A stretch of DNA of 64,000 nucleotides from the NCBI RefSeq assembly GCF_000002865.3, contig NW_001865057.1, forward strand, positions 463,679 to 527,678, given 5' to 3'. This DNA is from Monosiga brevicollis MX1 (Eukaryota > Opisthokonta > Choanoflagellata > Craspedida > Salpingoecidae). Both the position numbers and the translations under genes were made by a program. The notes below the pieces were generated by a model that was not told where the DNA came from, searched no databases, and saw only the letters and a list, made by a program, of their open reading frames with translations. Position 1 is the first letter of the stretch. Each line of letters starts with the position of its first letter. Positions 23,201 through 34,517 of the stretch are shown here, piece by piece.

Positions 23201-24313
23201 AACGCGAGCCCTAAGCTGCAGCGCAACGACTTTGAACACCGAGCGTTCTTACAATTGATCCCATGCTGGGCGCAGGTAGCTGACGTGATGACTTTTCTTG
23301 CTGAGCGAGGCATTGTCCATCGTGACCTAGCAGCGCGCAACATTCTTGTCACTTCGCTTCAACCCACCCTCGTCAAACTGGCGGACTTTGGACGTAAGTG
23401 TGGTCCTTCCAACCCGTGCCTCGAGATGAGAGGGGCCTGGGAGTGCCTAGCGTGACCAGCTTGCTCTTGGCATTTGTACGAATTTGACCTACATCTGGCC
23501 GCAGTGTCTCGCGTGGTGAGCAAGGAGGACTATTATCGTAGCCGCAGCGACGACGACCTGCCGTTTCGGTAAGCTGGATAGACTGTCTGTCAGTCATTCT
23601 CAGCGTGTGAACAAGCTTTGTGCACGAGCTGTGCATCATCGCGTTCCAAATCTTTGTGACCTGATGTTATGTTTGCAACCAATATACGATAGCTGGATGG
23701 CACCTGAGGCGATTCGGGAGCTCAAGTTTTCGGAAGCTTCAGATGTCTGGTGAGTTGTGTTGTGATTTGCTGATCTGCGAGCTAGCCACGCTGACAACGA
23801 GTGCTGTTTAGGTCATTCGGGGTGTTACTGTGGGAAATACTGAATCAAGGAGCGACCCCGCACAGCAATTGTGAAAGTCATCAAATCGTGGCTCTTTTAA
23901 TGCGAGGTGCGATGCACGACCCGCACCGCACACGCTTATTTGTCAAGTTACTGCCGCGCCCATGCATTGCTCAGTCTGCGTGCTTCATTTTCTTCGTAGG
24001 CGAACGGCTGACTTTTGCTCCAACAATCAATGCCGCGCTGCGCGACGTGAGCCTGGCTTGCTGGCACGCGCAAGCGCGGCATCGCCCAAGCTTTGCTCAA
24101 CTGTATCAGCAGCTGCAAGGGCTAGATCTCCTGGGTGGTGCACTATGTAAAGAACCATTCATCCCTGGCCCAGGCGGGCTAGCGAGTAATCCCGTGTTTG
24201 TCGGCGCACGACGCCATACCTTTGTAACAAAGGGCGCATGGCTCGATTCACATGCGGCACACTCTAGTCCCGTTGTGCATGACCTGGACCACGACAACGA
24301 GACTTCACTCTGA
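20265..24313 (+). CDS. Receptor tyrosine kinase with sushi-like, LRR-like and LDLa-like ectodomain
   Basis: Eleven exons with consistent phases give 1,018 residues. The N-terminus has a hydrophobic signal segment (STWVGVALLLLAPRIQA). Next are a sushi-like Cys module (about residues 45-90), a leucine-rich-like region (about 110-370) and an LDL-receptor class A-like module near 400-445 (VCDGYQDCSNGRDENGC). A transmembrane helix lies at about 617-640. The kinase domain starts near 682 with all key elements: glycine loop GEGHFSTVYK, beta-3 lysine VALKEP, alpha-C glutamate LKEAMVL, catalytic HRDLAARN (codons from 23318), DFGLSR, activation-loop YY, WMAPEA and SDVWSFGV. The AARN loop and WMAPE mark it as a tyrosine kinase. 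Two tyrosines lie in the juxtamembrane part; the short tail has none. Ligand and pathway are unknown. Confidence 0.93.
23186..23275 (+). other. GC-AG intron inside the kinase domain, 90 nt, stop-free
   Basis: The upstream exon ends IAMQ and the donor is gcaagt; the next exon starts VADVMTFLAERGIVHRDL after gcgcag. Removal restores the usual kinase spacing, and phases then close across the gene. The intron has no in-frame stop and is 30 codons long, so unspliced message would insert 30 residues just before the HRD motif. Confidence 0.75.
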
Positions 24314-24552
24314 CACAAGCACATGCAAGTGTTGGAGACGCTGCCACACACACACACACACGCCTTACTCTTTGATTTCGTGCTTATCGTTTTAGGTTTC
24401 TCTGATGTTGCTGTTTTGTTACGCGGCATCGTTGTAGAATGTGTTGCAAACATTGAAGTTTTTGTGGTTACTTGTTTATTTATGTTGTATGTGATGTTTT
24501 AATTTGATTTTTATTTTTTTTTTTTCAACTTTTTTTTTGATCGATCATCCTG

Positions 24553-27500
24553 ATGGCGGTCGCCGGTGTCGGTATTGGCTGGTTGGGTTTGGCCCTGTTG
24601 CTCCTGGTAACGCCTGGTCAGGGGTTGCGGCAAGATGCTTTGCCCCAGTGTGGTGCGGGGACATATCGCAACAACACGTGCTATTACTCGCCCATCAGCT
24701 ACGTCCAGCTGCCCAACAGCACGTTCGACGCATGCTGTCATGCTTGCCTGCAGGATCCCATTTGCACGGGCTTTGTGTTGAACGACGGCGTAAGAGCAGC
24801 CCGATCCAATGTCTTATTGGTTGCATGCTTAGAGCCGCTATCGATCTATGCCTCCTCCGTTGCCCTGCTCGTCTCAACTATTCTGCATTGCGCTTCCCGC
24901 CTCCTTTTCTAGACTTGTAACCTTAAAAACGACAGCATGGTCCAGGGGAGTGCAAACGACCAGTGTGAGGCAGTGATTGGCATGCGATCGGGCCCCACGG
25001 CCGAGCCTCCCAAGCCAGCTCCATCAGGTGCGTACAAAGCGAAGCAATGGATGTGATCTTGCCGAGTCGCATTGCGCTCATGGGGTGTCATCTCTCTTGT
25101 TGAATTCCTCAGGCAGCAAAAATGTCCTGTACGTCTCCTGGTGCCATCGAGCGCCTTCTTTGCTCGCCATCGCGTTTGCAACATCCCTGCACCAGAAATC
25201 TGGTTAGAAGATGGGGATCATTCTCATGTTTTGCTTGGTGGCGTTTGCACAGCCTTTTAGTGGCAGACGACATGCGCCCAAGCCTAGGGTCTTACGGCGT
25301 CAAGAGTCAGATCACCCCCAACATGGATCGCTTGGCCTCGGAAGGATTGCAGTTCCAGTTTGCTTATGTGTGTATACCACAGGCCCCGCAACTGTTTCCG
25401 CAGCTACGCACTTGAGGAAGCGCACCACCTGACGCTTGCCCTTTTTGAAAAAAAAATCATGCATTTTTTTTTTTGTCTTGCTGCATGCGCGCCACAACTG
25501 ACAGGTTCAGCAAGCCTATTGCGCGCCTTCTCGGTAGGGAAGTTGGGCAGCATACTCTTTGATTGGGCGACTTGCTCCATGATTTGTTGAGAGCTCGCCA
25601 AGTGCACCGCACTCACCGGCGCGCTGGACTCGCTTCATGGCTCGCTTTGCAGCAATTCTTTCATGTCTGGCCGCCGACCCTCAGCCACCAAGACGTGGAA
25701 CTTTATCAACCACTTTCGCGAGGCCGGTGTGGGCCCTGCGTGGGCCTCGTTACCGGTATGGCGACTAGCTTCACCAAACTGCTGCATATCCTTGTGGTCA
25801 GACTTGATCAACAACGCACGACTGTTTGGACGTGTGTACGTTTAGGAACACTTTAAAGATAATGGCTATTTGACGACCGGCACTGGCAAGCTCTTTCATC
25901 CCGGCGTTCCGCCAAACTATGTACGTTCTCTCGCCCCTTTTCCCTGGACGCATGCCGTCTGATGTCCCCACGCTGGGCACCTTGCACAGGACTAAAGGCT
26001 CACCGCCCGTGACCTCTCAACCTATCGGCAGGATGGTATGCAACATCTTCATGCAACCAGGACCAGGAGGGCCTTGCACTGCTGGCTTGCTTTTTCGCAC
26101 ACATGCTCACTGGGTTTGCCTCTTGGAAATGGCTCCGGTCTTGCTGTCCATTTCATGCAATGTGCTATTCTGGACCAGAGCCGCGTTCGTGGTCGCAGAC
26201 TGGTCCGGATGGGTCACCGTGGCCTTTCTTCAATGTCCAGTGAGTTGCAACGGAGATTGGGATACCAAGAAGTGACTGTGAGCCTGTTGCTTTGCTCCTG
26301 CACGGGCTCATGGACTGGGTTTTGATGAGAGTAGTGGTGAAAACGGCACCAATGCCTGCCCCAACAATTGTTGTGGTGCCAACGACACGGCCCACTACTG
26401 CTTGTGGGACCTTTCTCAGGGTGCTCTTTTGGAAGATCAGATTAACAATGCCGAGGCGGCCAGTCGCCTCCAGGTCTGCCCTCTGTCATTTGGTTTTGAG
26501 CTTGCTGTGGCGTTTTGGTCATAATATGTCTTGGTGACAAACCTGCCTTCCTCAATGATACGTGTGATACTTTGGTTTGATCCGCGAACAGGCTGCTGCC
26601 AAAAACTTTCGCGAAACAGGACAGCCTTTCTTTTTAGGCCAAGGGTACGTGCTCGTAAGCGCATCTTCTGTGCGCTGGCTGCTCTCTGCCTAGCCCCATG
26701 ATATCGCCACACACGCTGATCCAATGCTTTCCCAAACAGCTATCACCGACCCCATTTGCCCTGGATCATTCCCAAACGTATGCCTGGTTGAGCACATCTT
26801 GCTGACCCCCACCCCATCCTGCACTTCTCTTGTTGACATCATGCCACGCTTGGGGCGTTGCGCAGCCTTTTATGACGCTATGGAGACCCCTACCGAGGCG
26901 ACACATCAGGCCTGGCCGGCTGACCGACCAGCCATCCACTTTCACGACTGCGCCGAAATGTCCCATCCCTATTGGGATACCAACGGCTGGGTACGAAGGA
27001 GCAATCGCGACTAAAAGCCGAAGGAAGGCCCATGTTGTTGATGGCTCTTGTCATGATAATCTTCGCAACGTCCCTCAACGTGCAATCGGGCCCGCGCAGG
27101 GTGTACCGCTGGACCAGGGCGACTATTTCGCAAGCCATCAAGGCGAAATGCGTCGTGCTTACTATGGTATGTTGCATCTCATATCAAGCTTGGCGCAGAT
27201 CCCACCGCAAGAACTTGTGCTTGCGCGCTGCAAGCCTTCGGAATGCAAACTCATGCAGGACTCACATGTCTTTTATCGTCCATCTCACATCGGCAGCCGC
27301 CGTCAGCTACATTGACTCTTTGATGGGGGATTTGTTACAAGTGCTGGATACCGAAGGGATTGCCGATGACACGATTGTGCTTGTGTACGTCGCCCGGCCG
27401 AATAGTCTTGTGCGAGACTTAGCGAACACGACATTTGCGGCTCATGTGATCATCTGCGTGCCGATTTGCTGTGATTTTGACGCATAGTATGGGTGATCAC

Positions 27501-28784
27501 GGTATGACTCATCGCAGAAGCTTAGTTTGATTTCGAATGATGGATCGTTGTGGAGCTTTGCTTTGTGCTCTTGACCCTCAACCCGCTCTTGGTTGTCTTG
27601 CCCCTTCCCATCCCACCTGTCTGCTTGTCGACGTTTCTTGGTAGGATGGCATCTGGGCGAGTTTGACATGTGGTGTAAAATGAGTAATCTTGAACTCGGA
27701 ACTCGGACAGCCTTTATGATGCGAGCTCCCTTCATGCCCAATGCGACGGGCAAAATAACCAACGCTCTGGCCGAGGTTGTGGACATTTGTAAGTGATTCA
27801 GAGCGCAGTACCTGCACCCATGCATGTGCCTGCGCCTGCGGTCGTATTTGGCAAGCGGAAAACGGAGATGGTGATTTCTGGTACCCTTTTGCCACTTGTT
27901 AGACCCCACCTTGGTTGAGCTGGCCGGTCTCCAACTCCCCACCGGTGCCGCTGGCGAGTACTTGGGTGGGACCTCACTCAAACCCGTGTTGGAAGATCCG
28001 ACCACCAGCGTACGCTCGCGTTGCTCCCCCCCGCTCCTTGGTCGTTTTCAATTTCGTGCTGAAGCTTCTTTGGGGTGGAACCGATGACCATGGGTTGCGC
28101 TTGGTGCTGATTCACAGGTGAAAAAGGTCGCATTGTCCCAGTTTCCTCGCTGCTGGCAGAACAACACCCAGCATCCATCAGGCAATAAAGTGCGTGTGCT
28201 CGCTAGTGAAAGACTTGCTTTTTTCCTTGAGCTGGGGGTCTGCAAGCTGATGCAAGCTTGCCTACTTTGCAGCCGGGCGATGAGAACAACCAAACCGTAT
28301 CTTGGGAATCCATGAGGTTTGTATCGCCGAGGCGCTGAATGTCACACCGCCGTAGATGCGGTACTCACCGACGTGCCGCTGTTGAACAGCGACTGTCACT
28401 GGACCTATCGAGAGGGATTTGACTTTATGGGATACCGCATGAGGACAGAGGAGTGGGCGCTCACCCAATGGGTGCGATGGAATGGTACTTCTTTGCGCCC
28501 AAACTGGAATCAAACAGTCGGGCTCGAACTCTATGATCATCGCAACAACACCGGTACGGATATCAAATGCCAACAGGTTTTTACCTTTGCATCATCGGAG
28601 AACCAACTTTCGCTGATCGGATTGCCCTCATGTCGTGGCTCATGTTCTAGGTATGGCCCCATCTGCATTTGACGACTTTGAGAACGAGAACCTGGCCTAC
28701 GAGCCTGCACTGCAACCAGTGTTGATGCAACTTCTGGAGCAGCTGCACCAAGAGTTTGCCAAATGGTGGACGCCCAATCCTTAG
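24553..28784 (+). CDS. Iduronate-2-sulfatase-like sulfatase with Cys-rich N-terminal module
   Basis: A secreted or lysosomal sulfatase spread over many short exons. Exon 1 (24553-24789) encodes a signal peptide (GLALLLLVTPGQG) and a Cys-rich PAN/apple-like module that continues in exon 2 (from about 24915). The catalytic domain follows: metal-binding ADDMRPSLGSYG; the formylglycine motif CAPSR, with Cys codon at 25520-25522, in a 29-nt exon; NGYLTTGTGKLFHPGVPPNY; SWSQTGPDGSPWPFFN; GYHRPHLPW; then MGDHGWHLGE, followed by EVVDIYPTLVELAGL and a C-terminal SQFPRCW / GYRMRTEEWALTQWVRW region. The order and spacing match iduronate-2-sulfatase (IDS) and its bacterial relatives, which remove 2-O-sulfate from uronic acids of glycosaminoglycans. 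The true substrate in this organism is unknown. Two exons are only 4 and 14 nt. The start of the exon near 26330 is uncertain. Confidence 0.9.
26032..26035 (+). other. Four-nucleotide micro-exon (GATG) of the sulfatase gene
   Basis: The exon ending at 25920 stops in phase after ...GVPPNY. The next family-conserved exon, starting at 26179, needs one leftover base. A GATG flanked by cggcag and gtatgc supplies exactly this, giving NYDEPRSWSQ, which fits the sulfatase family. The only longer candidate exon nearby (from 25990) has an immediate in-frame TAA. Confidence 0.65.
27488..27501 (+). other. Fourteen-nucleotide micro-exon of the sulfatase gene
   Basis: Flanked by acceptor cgcatag and donor gtatga. 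Together with the ends of the adjoining exons (to 27384 and from 27645) it encodes VMGDHGWHLGE, containing the conserved Asp-His of the sulfatase metal site. Phases on both sides fit. Confidence 0.8.
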
Positions 28785-29090
28785 GGTACCTCGCGTGCTA
28801 AATAAGATGGAGGTGTTGCCATGTGTATGCAACGTGCGACGTAAAAACTTGGTTGTCGATTAAAACGCCACGTCGTGAGCTTGTGGCCATTCCGACATTC
28901 ATAATCGGGGAAAAAGTATCGCTAACCCATTGAGCATGCCAACAAAATGCGCGAATTGGACGATCAAACATCAAGTTGGGTGGCATGGCCAGTTTGCATG
29001 GCGGCGCGCAGCGCCCAAAAGTCATTGACTGCGACCCAACACTTCGTGGAGTCGAGTGGTGCCATGGCCCAAACTTGACCCGAGAAGCTT
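28785..29090. other. Intergenic region downstream of the sulfatase
   Basis: Lies between the plus-strand sulfatase stop and the stop of a possible minus-strand gene at 29091, so it would be a convergent 3' region. Open frames are present on both strands but show no family signal. No RNA gene or repeat is seen. Confidence 0.35.
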
Positions 29091-29739
<649 letters not shown>

Positions 29740-29770
29740 AGAGAGCCGCTTTTAGGGTGCGCTTGGAAGA

Positions 29771-32700
29771 ATGCAGCGGCTCGCCGCAGCGCGGGCTCTG
29801 CCGCGGCCGACAGCATGGGATCACCTACTGGCTTCTTCCCGCGCGGGACAGTGGACTGCCGGGACATGCATGGCATGGCAACGACAGGCGTCAGCATCCT
29901 GGGCGACCTCACGGGCAGCCAGCACATTGCGGGATGTCTTTGACCTCAACTTTCCCGCTGGCCAAGAGCTTCCGAGCGCCAGCCGACGCGATGAAAGCTT
30001 GCTGACAGCTGGGGTGCTCCAGCCTCAGGCCTTTCGAAACGCCACCAACGTCAGCAGATTGCACCAGGCCTGACTACTCCTCACCGACCATGCGTCGCCT
30101 CATACCCCTCACTTTTTGAAACTCCTGCATATATAGGCAGCCTTTATGCGCTCCGAGGAACTACTCAATACCATTCTGCAGCTTCCAGCCGGAAGCCCCG
30201 ACATCATCTATCACATGGACAATATCAGCAACGAGCTTTGCAAGATTCTCGATTTGACGCAGTTTCTCCGCCAGGTTTGCATGACGTGTCCAAAGCAACG
30301 AATGCCCTGCCCTTTATCCTACCTGCCGTTGTCTGAGGTGCCTCAGCCTCACCCCGTGCTCAACACAGGTATTGGGAAACTCGGACCACCTCCGCCTCAT
30401 TGAAGACCTTGAAGGCAGCCTAGGAGCCTACATGGAACAGCTCAACGCACGCCCAGGTACTCATGCTCTCCCGCACGAGACAGCAGGGGCATCAAGCTGC
30501 TCGAGCTCCCGAATGATCTTACGGCGTCTCGCTTGCCAAATCCTGTGGGACAGAATTGTATCAACAAGTCAAGAGCTGCGAGAACAAGGTCTCGTACATC
30601 GCGTCTTCGCCTGCTCCTCGAGTCACCTAGCACCAACGTCGTTGCTCACTTTTTTTTTCCTCGCACAGTTGAGTCACCATGAGGATGCTGCCAGCTGTGA
30701 TGCTTTGGTGGTTGACTTTGAAGCGAGTGGTGTGTGGCCTTGCACTTTAAACTGCACCTGCGCCTTTTATCCTGTTTTTACTGCACAACCTCATTGCCAG
30801 CTGCTCGACCTAGGTATCCATCTACCAGAAGCAGAGCGACTGGCTATCATTGATGCCAAGGCTGCGTCCGACCAAGCCAGCTTCACCTTTGAACACATGT
30901 GTCATCGTACGTCGTGAAGTCCCCGTTGTCAAGTCACCCCCTGCGCACGCACCATCCATGCAGCTGCGGCACACGTCTAACACTAAAAAACCAACACTCC
31001 GCCAGGTCCCACTGAGCTGGTGCGCGTACCCCGACGCCAGGTGCCGGCCCTACGGGAATTTGCCACTGCCACCCATGACGTACGCGCTTCCATGTGTTTG
31101 AGTGTCACGGCGACCGAGCTCGCCGTCGACTTGCCGTGCTTTCATCATGCTCACTGCGCTCTTTCTTCGAGCAGGATGACCTGATTCTCAATGTTACCGA
31201 CTCGACTACATTCCCAGCTCGCGTGGCTGACTCAAGTATCCGCGAACAGGTATTTGGTTCAAGGCTTCCGTTCAAGCGTGCGCGCATGTGTGTGTCTGTG
31301 TCTGTGTCTGTGTCTGTGTCTGTGTCTGTGTCTGTGTCTGTGTCTGTGTCTGTGTGTCTGTGTGTCTGTGTGTGCGTGTGTGTCTGTGTCTGTGTGTATC
31401 TGTGTGTCTGTGTCTGTGTCTGTGTGTCTGTGTCTGTGTCTCTGTCTGTGTACACGACAAATTCGAGAGGTGCTGATACGGCGATGCTTCCTGGATTGTG
31501 CCCTGTCGGTCTGTTGACGCTGAATTCGCGTCTCGAACGTAGCTTTTTCGCACCTTTTATCAAAGCGACGCGACAACCAACGCCTCCCTGCTGTCGGTGC
31601 GTTCAGAAGCGTTGAAAGTTCCCACCGTGCCGTACACCCCTCACATTGATAATAAGCGATTGTTTAAAAGGGTCACCAACCGTCTTTCTCAGTTGATGCA
31701 TGCCAACTCACTCTTTGTTTGACAATGTAGCTGTTGGAGAGTCGCTTTCATGTTGCCGAACTCTCCCAGTTCGATTCGCCTTTGGCACAGGTGTGTATCT
31801 ATTACCAAGTCAAGGCGTTTTGACCAACGGCGCAACCTTGATACCCTGATTTGTCTTGTCTCATGCTGCATGATGAAGGTCACCAAGACGTTGATGCTGC
31901 GCGAGCCAGATTCCATTGAACACTTTCTCCTGGAACTTAGTCGCAAGTCTGTTTTGAGCGATCTTGTGTTGTCGAATACCTGCGTCTCCATACTCCGAAA
32001 TACACTAATACATTGACTGACCGCGTTAGAACTCGGCCTCTTGTAAACGAGTACTTGGGCACCATTTTGCACGATGCGCGCTTCTCCGGTCGGCATTCTC
32101 GCATTGGCATGAGCTCGGCGCAACTCGTGTGCCGTAAAAGAAAAACAAAAAAAAAAAAAAAAAAAAACTCCCCCACTGCCTCACTTGCACGATTTCCCCG
32201 TAGGCCACCATCTCAATGCATGGGACGCACCGTTTGTAATGCGTCAGGCGAGGGCACAGCGCATGATAACGGGCATGAACGCCTACCTTAGCCTTGGGGC
32301 CTGCATGGAGGGCATTGATTTGGTTGTGCGCCGCCTGTTCGGCCTGCGACTTGAACCTGTGGCTTCTCTGCCAAATGAGGTGCTGTCCTTGCCATCGTCG
32401 CAACTGCCAAAATGAACATAGGGACAACATAGCACCTGTTACTCTCGTGCCAGCGGCGACAGGGCGCGGAAAGCGGCTTGCTCACATTTGAATGCACGAC
32501 ATCCGGGCCCGACCCTGATTTGCTTGTTTGCTCTTTCCCCTCTCTGTATCAGGTGTGGGACCCATCGGTCATCAAGCTGCACGTTGTGTCCGAGTTGGAT
32601 GATCAATTGGTGGGCGTGATTTACTGTGACTTTTTCCGACGTGATAATAAACGCAACAACGCCGTTCACTTCAACATTCAATCGGCGCGTGCTGAGCATC

Positions 32701-34199
32701 ACGATTGGTCTCGCCAGCTGCCCGTTTTGGCCGTGGTATGTGGTGCAGCTCGATGTTCTCTTGCTAATGAAAGCAGTGCAGTTGTTCTTGTTCTTGCTGA
32801 TGACTATATGTTTTTTTTTTTTTCGCTTGTTGTGCCGGTCATCTTTTTTCTGGTATAGACGCTTGGCGTGCCCATGAATCGCTTTCAGCCATTGGGCCTG
32901 CAACAGTGTGTGACATTGTTTCACGAGTTTGGCCACGTGATGCACTCAATTCTGTCGAGTGTACGCTTGCAAAATATTTCGGGCACTCGTGTGGCTGCTG
33001 ACTTTGCCGAAGTACCATCGACTCTTTTTGAGGTGCGTACGATAAACTCAGTCGTACATGAGCCCAGTGATTGGCAACAACCATCGTGCCGCGAGGTGCT
33101 GAGGATTTCGTTGAACCTTTCTTCTTTCCTTGCTCAATTGTGTACGCTTGACATGTGTAGAAATTTGCAACAGAGTACGAGTTTGTGGAGCAGTTTGCTC
33201 GGCACAGCTTGACAAATCAAGTATGGTATTGGGCGGGTTTGAAGTGGTGGAAGGGCTGCAAGCCGTTGTTTTTACGACCATGCCATTGAGCTCACTGCCG
33301 TGTCATCTGCCTGTAGCCGGTGTCAGAGGACGAGTTCAATCACAACAAGGCAGAGATGCGCGCCGCAGACATCCTGAACGTAAACGAATCTTTGACTATG
33401 GCGTTGATTGATCACTACCTGCACCGTCAGCCGCCGCAGGTTCGTGAAATTGCCCCCGAGGCACACGATGGCTTTCTTCGCATGTGTGACCCTCATGACC
33501 AACGCTGATTTAGAGCTACGCGGCCACGCAAGCCTTGGTTGAACAAGTTTGGCATGAACACAGCTATGCGCGCATTGATGGCGTGCCTGTGTGGTCACGG
33601 TACGCACCCCTTAACACGTTGGCCCGCCTTTCGATTTTGCGGCGCAGCAGATTTCTTGCCTTGGAACGCTCCACCTTTTTTTTAGTTTTGTTTTTTTTTG
33701 TTCCAACATTGCTTTCTCCGGCACAGCTTCACTGCAGTCCACTGTGCCTGTTGCTCTTTCCCAGATTTTTTCACCTGAGCAGCTATGGCAGCTTTTACTA
33801 TTCGTACTCACTCTGTAATGTAGGTTATCAGCTGTGGTGGCAGTCGCTGTAGTCTTGTGTGTTCACACCTCAACCTCTTTGTGGGTTTCCTAGGCTATCA
33901 GTGCCAAATTGTGGCAGCACATGTTTAGGGCAGACCCTCAATCCACGACGAGCGGTCAACGGTGCGTTTTCTCAGGCAGAACGATTCGCTCGATTCGAGC
34001 ATAATGATCTCATCATGGGTTTGTGGACGTGGGCGACACGAATGCTTTTGCACTCGACAGGCTTCGGGATCAGCTCTTGTCACAGGGTGGAGCCCGGTCG
34101 CCATGGCAACTGCTAGAGGGATGCATGGCTGAGCCACCCTCCGTGGACGGATTTGTGGACGGTTATGTGGACTATCTGCAGGAGAGCCTTCCTCACTGA
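29771..34199 (+). CDS. MIPEP: Mitochondrial intermediate peptidase (M3 metallopeptidase)
   Basis: Exon 1 starts [20 protein letters not shown], an Arg-rich presequence without acidic residues typical of mitochondrial import, followed by [15 protein letters not shown]. Later exons match MIP in order: [49 protein letters not shown] / [63 protein letters not shown], then the zinc site [13 protein letters not shown] (His codon at 32922) with downstream [11 protein letters not shown] providing the third ligand. The C-terminus reads [20 protein letters not shown] and stops at 34197. MIP removes octapeptides (or single residues) from imported matrix proteins after the main processing peptidase. At least fifteen short exons; several joins between 30400 and 31750 are not resolved. 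Confidence 0.9.
31284..31450. repeat. (TGTGTC)n hexanucleotide repeat in a MIPEP intron
   Basis: A near-perfect TGTGTC repeat with TG/TCTG variants, inside an intron of the peptidase gene shortly after an exon ending near 31250. Confidence 0.95.
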
Positions 34200-34517
34200 C
34201 GAGAGGGGTGATGTGCTCCTCATTGAGTTATAATTGACATTGTGATCTGCCCGTCAGAATGGCCGCTGCTAGGTTTTGACCAGTCAGATGTACCCCATAA
34301 GCATTGTGCTTATTAATTTCTCTCTTGTTACTATGGCAAGAAGGTTGAAGTCAGTTATCAAGCAGAGACGACTCGGGCACTGGGGAGAAAGTATATCCTG
34401 GCACGACAGTCAGAAAACCCCAAGGCGTGGAGATAATAGAGGGTATATAAGATGACACGAACAGCCCACCAGGGCTGAGATGAATACTGATGCAATGATC
34501 ACAGAGCAATATGGGCC
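34200..34517. other. Convergent intergenic region with an isolated TATA-like motif
   Basis: The region lies between the stops of MIPEP (+) and the PP2A subunit (-). It carries TATATAA at 34444-34450 and a short inverted repeat (cagccc...gggctg) near 34468-34483. No coding exon is seen. Confidence 0.4.

Noticed and set aside
25985-26031. A longer alternative exon from the acceptor at 25988 in the sulfatase gene
   Set aside because: Following the upstream exon in phase it gives GAC TAA at once. The 4-nt exon downstream gives an uninterrupted, family-like sequence.
31191-31615. Several overlapping open frames over the TGTGTC repeat
   Set aside because: Simple-repeat artefacts within a MIPEP intron.
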